DNA of 20,676 bases from Patescibacteria group bacterium (GTDB lineage: Bacteria > Patescibacteriota > Minisyncoccia > UBA6257 > HR35), in NCBI GenBank assembly GCA_025060085.1, contig JANXCM010000006.1:1-20676 (forward strand), given 5' to 3'. Shown here piece by piece: positions 1 to 7,014 of the stretch. The notes under the pieces are model-generated. The model had not been told where the DNA came from. It saw only the letters and a program-made list of their open reading frames with translations, and searched no databases. Numbering within the stretch: position 1 is the stretch's first letter; the number at the start of each line of letters is the position of its first letter. The translations under genes and the position numbers were made by a program.

Positions 1-273
1 AAATTATTAATCGCTGATGAACCTGTTGAGTGGGAAAAAGGATTGATGTTTGTAAAAAAACCAGTAGATTTTGATGGGATGATTTTTATTTTCCCTGATA
101 AACAAGTTAGGTATTTTTGGAATAAAAATACTTTATTAGATTTAGATATTTATTGGTTAGACGACCATAAAATAATTTATAAAAGTTATTTACCTTCGAT
201 TTTAAAAACTAAAAATATTAAAACAATGTCTCCTAAAATTCCTGTAAATAGAGTAATAGAAATAATTAGATAA
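1..273 (+). CDS. DUF192 family protein, 5' end missing
   Basis: The frame is open from base 1, so the start lies upstream of the window. The visible 90 residues read WEKGLMFVKKP, then GMIFIFPDK, FWNKNTLLDLDIYWLD and a closing VNRVIEII. This is the DUF192 (PF02643) pattern: KGLM, GM-F-F, FWMKNT, LDI, and a last strand LE-. The family consists of small, often exported or lipid-anchored beta proteins of unknown biochemical function; any signal peptide would be outside the window. The protein stops directly after the VIEII strand, whereas most members continue with a glycine-rich turn and a final strand, so the C-terminus is short. The stop is TAA and about 115 bp of non-coding DNA follow. The family call is confident; the role is unknown. 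Confidence 0.8.
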   Translation, partial: KLLIADEPVEWEKGLMFVKKPVDFDGMIFIFPDKQVRYFWNKNTLLDLDIYWLDDHKIIYKSYLPSILKTKNIKTMSPKIPVNRVIEIIR

Positions 274-388
274 AAATTTATCTTTTAGGATAAAATAATA
301 TTAAAAATTTTGAATTAAAAAATTATTAAAAATATAAATTAAATTTACGGTCGTTATTAAATAAATAATTATTTTTAAAGATTAATAA
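274..388. other. AT-rich intergenic spacer
   Basis: This non-coding stretch separates the DUF192 gene from the SIMPL gene. It holds one small hairpin (TTTATC at 277-282, GATAAA at 289-294) without a T-tract, so it is not a convincing intrinsic terminator. The rest is A/T homopolymer-rich. No SD precedes the ATG at 389. A promoter for the SIMPL gene is expected here, but only weak -10-like hexamers are visible. Confidence 0.4.
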
Positions 389-1117
389 ATGGATAAAATA
401 TTAAGAAATTCAATAATTACAAGCCTTTTTTTATTTATTGTGATTTTCTTTTGGTTTGTATATAAGTATCCCACAAGCGATAAATTCTCAAGAACATTTA
501 CGGTCACTGGAGAAGGTAAAGTCGAAGTTGTTCCCAATATTGCCGAAATAAGAATTGGTTTGATTACTCAGGGTAGCGAGTTATCGAAAATTGAAAATGA
601 AAATACTCAAAAAATAAATAGAATAATTAAATTTTTAAAAGAGCAGGGAATTGAAGAAAAAGATATAAAAACAGAAAATTATTCAGTAAATCCTGTTTAC
701 GATTATCAAAAATCTCCTTATCAAATAGTTGCTTATTCAATAAATCAAAATATTGTAGTTAAGGTTAGAGATTTAAAAAAGGTTGGTAATATTTTACAGA
801 GATCGGTAAACTATGGCGCAAATAGTGTTTCTGGTCCTAACTTTATTATTGATGATCAAGAGATTTACTTAGAAAAAGCAAGAGAAAAAGCTATTAAAAA
901 TGCTCAAGAAAAAGCAAAAAAAATTGCTAAAATTGCTGGTTTTAGATTAGGAAAAATTGTAAATATTAGTGAATCTCAACAATTACCCTCTCCGATACCT
1001 ATTTTTTCTCAAGCAGGTTACGGAGGTGAAAGAATAATGAATAAAGAGGAACCAACAATTCAGGCTGGTTCTCAAGAATTAAAAGTTCAAATCAATATAA
1101 TTTATGAAATTAGATAA
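389..1117 (+). CDS. SIMPL domain (DUF541) membrane-anchored protein
   Basis: The 242-aa protein begins with a short cytoplasmic stretch and one hydrophobic segment (about residues 9-25) that acts as signal anchor, leaving the remainder outside the membrane. From residue 36 it carries the SIMPL pattern: VTGEGKVEVVPNIAEIRIGL, then a helix ending in the LKEQGIEEKDIKTENYSVNP motif, and a second helix rich in KAxxxAxxKAxxIA (about residues 165-190). This matches the DUF541/BP26/OMP28 family, which forms oligomeric rings in the cell envelope; the molecular role is poorly known. Length is typical. The ATG lacks an SD. The next gene starts 33 bp downstream on the same strand and may be co-transcribed. 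Family assignment is firm. Confidence 0.88.
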   Translation: MDKILRNSIITSLFLFIVIFFWFVYKYPTSDKFSRTFTVTGEGKVEVVPNIAEIRIGLITQGSELSKIENENTQKINRIIKFLKEQGIEEKDIKTENYSVNPVYDYQKSPYQIVAYSINQNIVVKVRDLKKVGNILQRSVNYGANSVSGPNFIIDDQEIYLEKAREKAIKNAQEKAKKIAKIAGFRLGKIVNISESQQLPSPIPIFSQAGYGGERIMNKEEPTIQAGSQELKVQINIIYEIR

Positions 1118-1150
1118 TTTATAATTAAATAAAGAATTTAAATTTATTTA

Positions 1151-1966
1151 ATGGTTGATCCACATAGATATTTAGAAAGTATCGAAAGAATAAAAGAAAG
1201 ATATAGAAAATTACAAGAAATTAAAGAAATAACATTTGATTCGTTAGAAAGTAAATATTCAGAACTACCAATTGAAAGAAATTTAAGAATTAATATTTCT
1301 GAATATAATCATTTAGTTGATGAGGATGAATTAAAAGAAGATATTTCAAAATTAGAAGAAAAAAAGAAAACTTTTGAAAAAAAAGATGATATTATAACTG
1401 CTGGAGAAGCCTTAGAAATTTTAAAAACAGCTATATTTAATGAATTATGTTCTGGTTCTTTAATCTGTGTTAGAACATCAGAATATGATGATTTTTTTAA
1501 TGGTGTTGATAATATAATAATTGATAAGGAATCAGGTGAAATAATAGCTGCTTTAGATGAAGTAGCAACTATAGAGTCAACTGAAAGATATTTTGAAAAA
1601 CATAGAAAAATTGTGAAAGAAAATACTGGGAGCGGAGCTTATATAAAATATGGAATTAATTTAGATAAGGAAAATATAAGAGTAATTAAAGTATTAAATT
1701 TAAGAGGATTACCATTAATATTAATTTCTTTACCAGAAAACATTATTTGGCGAGTAGTAGAAAATTACAACCAAATATCAGTAAGAAGGGGTGTCTTAAA
1801 ATATTTTATTGATCAAATAAAAAGTTTATTATCATCATTAGAAGCAGAAATAAGATTAAGAGAAAGACTTTTACACCAACGGGAGTCAAGGGAAGAAATA
1901 AATTTAATTCAAGAAAGAATAAATAAAATAAAGAAATTATTGGAAAAAATTGATATATATGAGTAA
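1151..1966 (+). CDS. Conserved-looking protein of unknown function, coiled-coil ends
   Basis: The 271-aa protein has no signal peptide or membrane segment and is rich in Glu, Lys and Ile. Residues 5-35 and 60-80 are charged helices likely to form coiled coils, and residues 215-268 form a long C-terminal helical region with heptad spacing. The middle (about 95-200) looks like a globular alpha/beta core: RTSEYDDFFNGVDNIIID, then IAALDEVATI, a GSGAYIKYGI segment, and the strands IRVIKVLNLRGLPLILISLP. An Asp-rich strand followed by a D-E-V strand is reminiscent of PD-(D/E)XK nuclease cores, but I cannot place the catalytic lysine, so this is only a suggestion. The gene starts 33 bp after the SIMPL gene with no SD. 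Function unknown. Confidence 0.75.
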   Translation: MVDPHRYLESIERIKERYRKLQEIKEITFDSLESKYSELPIERNLRINISEYNHLVDEDELKEDISKLEEKKKTFEKKDDIITAGEALEILKTAIFNELCSGSLICVRTSEYDDFFNGVDNIIIDKESGEIIAALDEVATIESTERYFEKHRKIVKENTGSGAYIKYGINLDKENIRVIKVLNLRGLPLILISLPENIIWRVVENYNQISVRRGVLKYFIDQIKSLLSSLEAEIRLRERLLHQRESREEINLIQERINKIKKLLEKIDIYE

Positions 1967-2065
1967 TCAAATTATTTAAAAAATTGAATTTTTACGGTAA
2001 TTTCTGAATAGAAAAAGAATTAAAATTTATTTTAAATATTTTAAATTTTTATGTTAAAATTTTTA

Positions 2066-2172
2066 ATAGCATTTATACTACCTCCATACCCCCCCTCACG
2101 CACCCGACGGTTTAGGGGGCCAAGACGCTCCCTAAACCGGTAAAAAAGATAGTTAGAGATAACTATCTTTTT
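2066..2172 (+). ncRNA. Candidate small structured RNA, GC-rich, with terminator
   Basis: In a 213-bp gap between convergent genes lies a GC-rich island in otherwise A/T DNA. Read on the plus strand it has a possible -10 (TAAAAT with upstream TG, about 2052-2060), an ACTACCTCC segment (2077-2085), a run of seven C (2089-2095), a hairpin with arms CGGTTTAGGG (2108-2117) and CCCTAAACCG (2130-2139), then the terminator hairpin at 2143-2172 with a U-tract. The five G at 2115-2119 could alternatively pair with the C-run, giving two exclusive folds. I do not recognise it as tmRNA, SRP RNA, 6S or RNase P. It might instead be only the 3' untranslated region of a flanking gene. Existence as a separate transcript is inference. 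Confidence 0.4.
2143..2172. terminator. Bidirectional intrinsic terminator
   Basis: A perfect 13-bp stem has arms AAAAAGATAGTTA (2143-2155) and TAACTATCTTTTT (2160-2172) with a GAGA loop. It is flanked by A-rich sequence on the left and T-rich sequence on the right, so it works as a terminator on either strand. On the minus strand it lies 8 bp after the stop of the YjbQ gene. On the plus strand it would end the candidate RNA or the transcript of the 1151-1966 gene. Confidence 0.85.
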
Positions 2173-2179
2173 ATTTTCT

Positions 2180-2569
2180 CTAAATAATTTTTAAATAAAT
2201 TTGTCTTTCTCTGGGACCGTTAAATTCAATTAATATCACTCTTTGCCAAGTTCCTAAAATTAATTTTTTATTTTCAAAAGGTAAAAAAAGGGAAGTGCCA
2301 AAAAGAGAAGAAAAAAAATGATCGGGAAAATGATCTGGATTGTGAGGATGAATATATTTTGCTTGAGGAGTGATTTCTTCAATAGTAGTTAAATAATCTT
2401 TTTCTGCACCAGGATCTAAATCAGCTGTAGTTAGAGCACAAGTGGTATGTAAAAGAAATAAAAATATTAACCCTTCATTTTTATTAGAATTTTTAAGAAA
2501 AACATTTATCCTATCTGTGATATCAATAATTTCTTTATTTTTAATTGATTTTATTGTTATAATATTCAT
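2180..2569 (-). CDS. yjbQ: YjbQ / UPF0047 family protein
   Basis: The 129-aa protein fits the YjbQ (UPF0047, PF01894) family in length and motifs. There is a HTTCALTTADLDPGAEKD segment (residues about 41-58), corresponding to the family's HTTxxxTxxExxDP. It is followed by HPHNPDHFPDHFFSSLFG and LILGTWQRVILIEFNGPRER, the hallmark LGTWQ and E-x-GPR-x-R motifs. Family members have weak thiamine-phosphate-synthase activity in E. coli, but the physiological role is uncertain; the conserved His and Glu cluster suggests metal binding. The ATG is at 2569 with no SD. It is divergent from the VKOR gene with only 22 bp between starts, and its 3' end is closed by the terminator at 2143-2172. Family confident, substrate unknown. 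Confidence 0.9.
   Translation of the reverse strand: MNIITIKSIKNKEIIDITDRINVFLKNSNKNEGLIFLFLLHTTCALTTADLDPGAEKDYLTTIEEITPQAKYIHPHNPDHFPDHFFSSLFGTSLFLPFENKKLILGTWQRVILIEFNGPRERQIYLKII
2558..2563 (+). promoter_or_regulatory. Probable -10 box for the VKOR-NDH2 operon
   Basis: TGTTATAAT contains a perfect TATAAT (2558-2563) with an extended-10 TG. It lies inside the first codons of the divergent yjbQ gene. Initiation about 7 nt downstream would give a leader of roughly 20 nt before the ATG at 2592. No clear -35 is seen. Support is sequence pattern only. Confidence 0.45.
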
Positions 2570-2591
2570 CTAATTTAAAAAAAAATTCAAG

Positions 2592-2996
2592 ATGTTAAAA
2601 AATAAATTTATTTACTTAATTGCTTTTTTATCAATTATTGCCTTAATAATATCAATTTATCTTACTTTTGAACATTATAACAAAAGATTGCCTTCTTGTC
2701 TTATTGGAACAAAGTGTGATATTGTCTTAACAAGTAAATATAGTGAAATATATGGTTTTCCTATGGCTTTAATAGGGTTAATATATTTTTCTTTATATTT
2801 ATTATTAATTTTTCTCTTAAAAATGATTAAATCTAAAATTTTCAAAAATTTTTTAATCTTATATAGTTTACTTGGTAGTATTGTAGGATTAGTTTTAATT
2901 TATCTTCAAATTTTTATTATCAAAAATATTTGTAGTTATTGCTTTATCGTTGATAGTATTGCAATTATTAATTTTTTCCTTACTTTAAAAATATGA
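2592..2996 (+). CDS. VKOR family membrane thiol oxidase
   Basis: The 134-aa protein has four hydrophobic segments (about 6-26, 54-77, 84-110 and 115-132). It carries the bacterial vitamin K epoxide reductase signature: a loop cysteine pair C36 and C42 followed by S48, a conserved G-F-P, and the redox CxxC as C114-S-Y-C117. In bacteria, VKOR replaces DsbB: it reoxidises a DsbA-like thiol oxidase outside the membrane and passes the electrons to a quinone. No thioredoxin domain is fused, so a separate DsbA-like partner must exist elsewhere. It ends in TGA overlapping the ATG of the next gene (ATGA), so the NADH dehydrogenase is probably translationally coupled. No SD at the start. Assignment is firm. 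Confidence 0.92.
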   Translation: MLKNKFIYLIAFLSIIALIISIYLTFEHYNKRLPSCLIGTKCDIVLTSKYSEIYGFPMALIGLIYFSLYLLLIFLLKMIKSKIFKNFLILYSLLGSIVGLVLIYLQIFIIKNICSYCFIVDSIAIINFFLTLKI

Positions 2997-4234
2997 ACAA
3001 CCAAAAAAAAATTTTAATTTTAGGTGGTGGTTTTGGTGGTGTATATTCTTTAATTAATTTACATAAAAAATTTCATAAAAATAAAAATGTGAAAATTACT
3101 TTGATTAGCAAAAAAAATTATTTTCTTTTTACTCCTCTGCTTCACGAATTTTCTACTGGGGGAATATCAATAGATAATTTAATTGAACCAATTAGAGAAA
3201 TAGTAAAATGTTGTGATTATGATTTCATCCATAATGAAGTAAAGTTAATAGATTTGGAAAAAAGAAAAATTCATATAAATAACCATATTTTGGATTATGA
3301 TTATCTTATTATCGCCTTGGGTTCAACAACAAATTTTTACAATCTTCCTGGAGCAGAAAAGTATAGTTTAACTTTAAAGAACATTGATGATGCTATAAAA
3401 CTAAAAAATAGAATAATTGAAAACTTTGAAAAATCAAGTATTTACAAAGATGAAGAAGAAATAAAAAAAATGTTAACATTTGTGATCGTTGGTGGAGGAG
3501 CAACCGGAGTAGAACTATCGGCAGAAATGTCTGATTATTTTTTCCAAACTTTCTCTAAAATTTATCCTAAAGAGTTAATAGAAAAAACAGAAATTTACCT
3601 CATTGAAAAAGGTAAAGAATTAATTCCTCAATTTCATCAAAAATTAAGAGAAAAGGTAAGGGAAGTTTTAGAAAAAAAGAAAGTGAAAGTTTTATTAGAA
3701 AAAGGTTGCTTAGAAATTGGAGAAGATTATGTCAAATTAGATAATAATCAGATAATAAAAACTAAAAATATTATTTGGACAGCGGGAGTAAAACCTAATT
3801 TGGTGGAGATAATAGGTAATTTTGATAAAGATAAAAGAGGAGCAATTATTACTAACGAATATTTACAAATTAGTAATTATCCTGAAGTTTTTGTAATTGG
3901 TGATTGTAGTTGCTTTTATCAAAAAGAAAAACCACTTCCTCAATTAGCTCAAGTTGCTGTTAGTCAAGCTAATAATGTTGCTTATAATATTTATGCCATA
4001 ATAAATAAAAAATATCTAAAAAAATTTATATATAAACATAAAGGAGATCTTTTATCATTAGGAAAACTTTATGCAGTGGGTGAAATAAAAAATATAGTGA
4101 TTGCTGGTTGGTGGGTATGGTTGTTGTGGAAGTTAGTTTATCTTTCTAAAATGATTTCTTGGCGAGATAGAATAAAAACCTTAATTGATTGGATTTTCAA
4201 TATTTTTTCTCCTCGGGATATTAGTGAAATATAG
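2993..4234 (+). CDS. ndh: Type II NADH:quinone oxidoreductase (NDH-2-like)
   Basis: The 413-aa flavoprotein has two Rossmann folds: an FAD-binding GGGFGG (residues 11-16) and an NADH-binding GGGATG (from residue 167). NDH-2 landmarks include the FTPLLHEFSTGG segment (about 47-58), the WTAGVKPN strand, the FAD-ribityl motif VFVIGDCS (about 300), and LAQVAVSQANN, which matches the quinone-site AQxAxQ region. The C-terminal region (about 360-405) has the amphipathic Trp-rich helices GWWVWLLWKLVYLSK and DWIFNIFSPRD typical of the NDH-2 membrane anchor. It oxidises NADH and reduces a membrane quinone without pumping protons. The start overlaps the VKOR stop by 4 bp. A less likely reading is a sulfide:quinone reductase relative, but the anchor favours NDH-2. 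Confidence 0.9.
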   Translation: MNNQKKILILGGGFGGVYSLINLHKKFHKNKNVKITLISKKNYFLFTPLLHEFSTGGISIDNLIEPIREIVKCCDYDFIHNEVKLIDLEKRKIHINNHILDYDYLIIALGSTTNFYNLPGAEKYSLTLKNIDDAIKLKNRIIENFEKSSIYKDEEEIKKMLTFVIVGGGATGVELSAEMSDYFFQTFSKIYPKELIEKTEIYLIEKGKELIPQFHQKLREKVREVLEKKKVKVLLEKGCLEIGEDYVKLDNNQIIKTKNIIWTAGVKPNLVEIIGNFDKDKRGAIITNEYLQISNYPEVFVIGDCSCFYQKEKPLPQLAQVAVSQANNVAYNIYAIINKKYLKKFIYKHKGDLLSLGKLYAVGEIKNIVIAGWWVWLLWKLVYLSKMISWRDRIKTLIDWIFNIFSPRDISEI

Positions 4235-4241
4235 TGAAATA
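4222..4241 (+). repeat. 10-bp tandem duplication at a stop codon
   Basis: TAGTGAAATA occurs twice back to back (4222-4231 and 4232-4241). The second copy supplies the TAG stop of the NADH dehydrogenase gene, immediately followed by an in-frame TGA, and the array runs up to the ATG of the next gene at 4244. It looks like a small replication-slippage duplication. Confidence 0.85.
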
Positions 4242-4243
4242 TA

Positions 4244-5740
4244 ATGGAAAGGGGGTTTTTATCACCTGATAATAAAAGAAATGAATATTTAGAAAATACA
4301 ATAGCAAATATTGTTAATTTAGGAAAAGAAGAAATTTTGGATTTTTTAGAAAAGTTAGAAAAAGAAAATATTGAAAATTTTTTATTAACCCTCTTTGAAA
4401 GAAGATTTGAATTATTTAGAGAAAATGATTTCTGTTTTGATTTATTATTTATTATAAGTAATAGGATTGAACCAAAAAAAATTGAAGAAATAATAAAAAA
4501 AATAAAAAAATACAATGAAAATATAGAATCTATTATGAGATTAGTTTGGGTTTCAATAGACTATAACGAATATGATGAAAAAATAACTATAAAAAATTAT
4601 AAGGATTTTATTAGCTTAATTTCTGATTATTCAGCATTCATAAATATTCTAGAAATTTTATTGAAAAATTATTTATTTGAAAAATCAATTAGGGACTTAA
4701 TAGGTGATTTATTCATGGTTGAAGAAATAAAAAATAATCCTATTTATTATGTTTACTTAGTTTATGCTTTTTCTCTTCATTTAGACAAATATTTAACCAT
4801 CAAAGATTTTTTAAAAGAAATAAATGCCTCTTATTATTATATATTTTGTGAATACGAAAATCTAATAAGAGAAATAAATCAGCTATTAAATAAAAAAAAT
4901 GATTTAAATTCCCAAATTCCTTCTTATGGAATTGAAATTGAATCTTTAAATGTTCATAAATTATTAGAAATAGACTCACCTATTACTAATAATGTTGATG
5001 ATATTATTCAATTAATAGCTGTAATAAGTAAATTAAACTATTTACTTTTTGAAAAAATTGATGAACTTTGTCGATTAAATCCGGAGTTTTGTCAAAATAA
5101 TCCTTATGTAAATTTGTATAACAGCTTTCATATTAATATTGGATTACCAGAAAGATATCTTAAACCTAGAATTTTAGAAAATTTAAATAAATTATTAAAT
5201 GCCTTTATTTTTATAATTAGCTTAATTTTTAATAATTTAGATAGAAGTTATTATATTTTAAACTTTTCTATTCTTAATCAAAGACCAGGAGAAATAATAC
5301 CTAATTTATTAGCATTAGATGAATTAACTGATAATCCTTACAAGAGAAAAATACAATCAAGATTGTTTTGTTTACACTTTTTACCATTTGGCGTTTCTGA
5401 TTATGAATTTTACCAAGCATTTTTTGGATATCTTAATAAAATTTTTCAATTAGAACCTGATAGAACGATAGATAAAATCAAAATGGATCTTGAAGAATTA
5501 ATAAGAATTATCTATAACAATGCTCCTCCAGAATATTTAAGCTTATTAAAAGAATTAGATGTAGTTAGAAAAAAGGATGAAGAAAAATATGATATTAGGT
5601 TAGTTAATTGGAAAATTTCAGATTTTGAAAGTGGTAGTTTATTTATTAAAAGTATGGAGGGAATAATATTTTTACCTAAAAGAGATGAAGTTTTATCGAT
5701 TATTATTAAACAAATCTTTGAAAGAGATTATAATGAATAA
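4244..5740 (+). CDS. Unknown 498-aa protein, possible amidoligase-like core
   Basis: No confident family. The first 200 residues are mostly alpha-helical and charged, with no signal peptide. Two isolated motifs stand out: YGIEIES with G229, E231 and E233, and SFHINIGLPE with H296 and N298. A G-x-E-x-E strand followed by an H-x-N/H strand is the arrangement of the metal/ATP site in glutamine-synthetase-fold carboxylate-amine ligases (GCS2 and the putative amidoligases). A third ExR-type strand would be expected around IQSRLFCLHF (about residue 370), but there only R is present. This reading is inference and could be coincidence in a biased composition. The gene begins 9 bp after the NADH dehydrogenase stop and ends 13 bp before the next gene, so it belongs to the same operon. 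Confidence 0.7.
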   Translation: MERGFLSPDNKRNEYLENTIANIVNLGKEEILDFLEKLEKENIENFLLTLFERRFELFRENDFCFDLLFIISNRIEPKKIEEIIKKIKKYNENIESIMRLVWVSIDYNEYDEKITIKNYKDFISLISDYSAFINILEILLKNYLFEKSIRDLIGDLFMVEEIKNNPIYYVYLVYAFSLHLDKYLTIKDFLKEINASYYYIFCEYENLIREINQLLNKKNDLNSQIPSYGIEIESLNVHKLLEIDSPITNNVDDIIQLIAVISKLNYLLFEKIDELCRLNPEFCQNNPYVNLYNSFHINIGLPERYLKPRILENLNKLLNAFIFIISLIFNNLDRSYYILNFSILNQRPGEIIPNLLALDELTDNPYKRKIQSRLFCLHFLPFGVSDYEFYQAFFGYLNKIFQLEPDRTIDKIKMDLEELIRIIYNNAPPEYLSLLKELDVVRKKDEEKYDIRLVNWKISDFESGSLFIKSMEGIIFLPKRDEVLSIIIKQIFERDYNE

Positions 5741-5753
5741 TTAAGAATAAAAA

Positions 5754-6575
5754 ATGAACAATTTATTAAATTTTTCAGTAAAAATAGCTCAAAAAGTTGG
5801 AAATTTATTAGAAAAAATTTTTAGAAAAGAAAAACCGTTTATTAGAGGAACATCTAAAGAGATTAAAAGTTTTTATGATAATCTGACTGATGAAATTATT
5901 AAAAAATCTATTGAAAAGAATTTTAATTCTCATTCTTATTTAACAGAAGAAACAGGATTGGTAGATAAAAAATCTAACTACCTCTGGATAATTGACCCCT
6001 TAGATGGAACAGGAAATTTTGTTAATCATAATCCATTTTTCTCTATTTCTATCGCTCTATGGTATAAAAGAGAACCTTTATTCGGTGTTATTGAAGCACC
6101 CATTTTAAAAGAAAGATTTATTGCTATCAGAAATAAGGGAGCTTATCATTATGATTTAAATAAAAAAATGAGAAAAAAAATTTCTTACCTTTCACCTATT
6201 GAAGATTTAAAAGAAAGTTATGTGATTTATTGTGAAGGAAGTGAAAAAAATAGAAAAAAATTAGGGGAGATGTTTAAAAATATTTACCCTAATGTTAAAG
6301 AATTAAGAAAATTAGGATCAGCTGCTTTAGAGTTAGCTTGGATTGGTTTAGGAAGAGCAGAGATATATTACACTACTAAAATTTCTTTGTGGGATATTTC
6401 TGCTGGTTTAATTTTTGCTACTGAAAGTGGAGCAAATATTTATAAATTCAATGGGCAAAAATACAAATGGAGTGAATTTTATGATAATCTGTTAAATAAG
6501 TTTGATTTAGTCGTTTCCAAGGAAAAATTATTTAAAAAATTTATAAAACTGATTCAGAAATCTAATTTTAATTGA
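5754..6575 (+). CDS. Inositol monophosphatase family phosphatase
   Basis: The 273-aa protein carries the metal-site motifs of the IMPase/FBPase superfamily in order: HSYLTEETG (about residues 60-68, the metal-ligand glutamates), WIIDPLDGTGNFV (about 77-89, the DPLDGT signature with two metal-binding Asp), and a C-terminal WDISAGLIFATESGA (about 213-227, the WDxAA-like motif with the last metal Asp). The family hydrolyses inositol phosphates, 3'(2')-phosphoadenosine phosphates or fructose bisphosphate; the sequence alone does not choose between SuhB-like and CysQ-like activity. The start ATG is 13 bp after the preceding stop, without an SD, and a TATAAT 20 nt upstream (5729-5734) may add a promoter. 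Its last 22 bp overlap the convergent gene 6554-6955. Confidence 0.9.
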   Translation: MNNLLNFSVKIAQKVGNLLEKIFRKEKPFIRGTSKEIKSFYDNLTDEIIKKSIEKNFNSHSYLTEETGLVDKKSNYLWIIDPLDGTGNFVNHNPFFSISIALWYKREPLFGVIEAPILKERFIAIRNKGAYHYDLNKKMRKKISYLSPIEDLKESYVIYCEGSEKNRKKLGEMFKNIYPNVKELRKLGSAALELAWIGLGRAEIYYTTKISLWDISAGLIFATESGANIYKFNGQKYKWSEFYDNLLNKFDLVVSKEKLFKKFIKLIQKSNFN

Positions 6576-6955
6576 TCAGGATTGTCATCTTTAATTTGGC
6601 TTCTTCTTGCTCTTTCTTGATAAATAGCTCTGGCTCTTTTTGATAATATTTGAAAACCACGACGAGAAATTTCGGTATAGATATCAAAATTATCAATAAT
6701 ATTTACACTAACAGGTCCTTCAGCTTCTATAACTTTTGTCCTTAATCTTCCATTTTGATCAAAAATAAATCTTTTAACTAATTCAACATTATGTCTATTA
6801 ATTATTCTAAAATCAACTACAAAATTATTATCTTGATCATAACCAACAAATTCAGGTTGTTTTTGAACTTGTTCATAAACTGTTAATTTTTCCCATCCTG
6901 GTAAAGGTTCATCAGGATTAGATCCCCAAAATTCAAAGCTAAACTGTCTATTCAT
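6554..6955 (-). CDS. Unknown 133-aa protein with C-terminal clamp-motif-like tail
   Basis: The family is not recognised. The protein is soluble, with an aromatic N-terminus (MNRQFSFEFWGSNPDEPLPG), a probable beta-rich middle (EFVGYDQDNNFVVDFRIINR, then KRFIFDQNGRLRTKVI) and an Arg-rich helix (residues about 95-118: RGFQILSKRARAIYQERARR). The last six residues are QLKLDF, similar to the QLSLF-type peptide by which many bacterial proteins dock to the DNA sliding clamp; that is a suggestion only. Its 3' end overlaps the IMPase gene by 22 bp convergently. It is divergent from tatD. A TATAAT on the minus strand lies exactly 7 nt before the ATG, supporting this start and a leaderless mRNA. Confidence 0.75.
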   Translation of the reverse strand: MNRQFSFEFWGSNPDEPLPGWEKLTVYEQVQKQPEFVGYDQDNNFVVDFRIINRHNVELVKRFIFDQNGRLRTKVIEAEGPVSVNIIDNFDIYTEISRRGFQILSKRARAIYQERARRSQIKDDNPDQLKLDF

Positions 6956-6962
6956 TAAAAAA

Positions 6963-7007
6963 ATTATATTATAATGATAACAAAAATAAAGATAAAGAAT
7001 TTATAAT
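6963..7007. promoter_or_regulatory. Back-to-back leaderless promoters
   Basis: On the minus strand TATAAT occupies 6968-6963, with 7 nt to the ATG at 6955. On the plus strand TATAAT occupies 7002-7007, with 7 nt to the ATG at 7015. Transcription normally begins about 7 nt after the -10 box, so both messages would start at or next to the start codon. Neither gene has an SD. No convincing -35 boxes are visible. Confidence 0.6.
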
Positions 7008-7014
7008 TATTTTA

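Noticed and set aside
277..294. Hairpin after the DUF192 gene as a terminator
   Set aside because: The stem is only 6 A/T-rich pairs and no T-tract follows.
2066..2172. Known housekeeping RNA (tmRNA, SRP RNA, 6S, RNase P)
   Set aside because: None of the conserved elements (T-loop or tag, GGAA/GGAG domain IV, long open helix, P4 core) can be found, and the element is too short.
4138..4515. Open frame on the minus strand across the NADH dehydrogenase/unknown gene junction
   Set aside because: It is antisense to two well-supported genes, low complexity (Ser/Phe/Lys rich) and shows no family motif.
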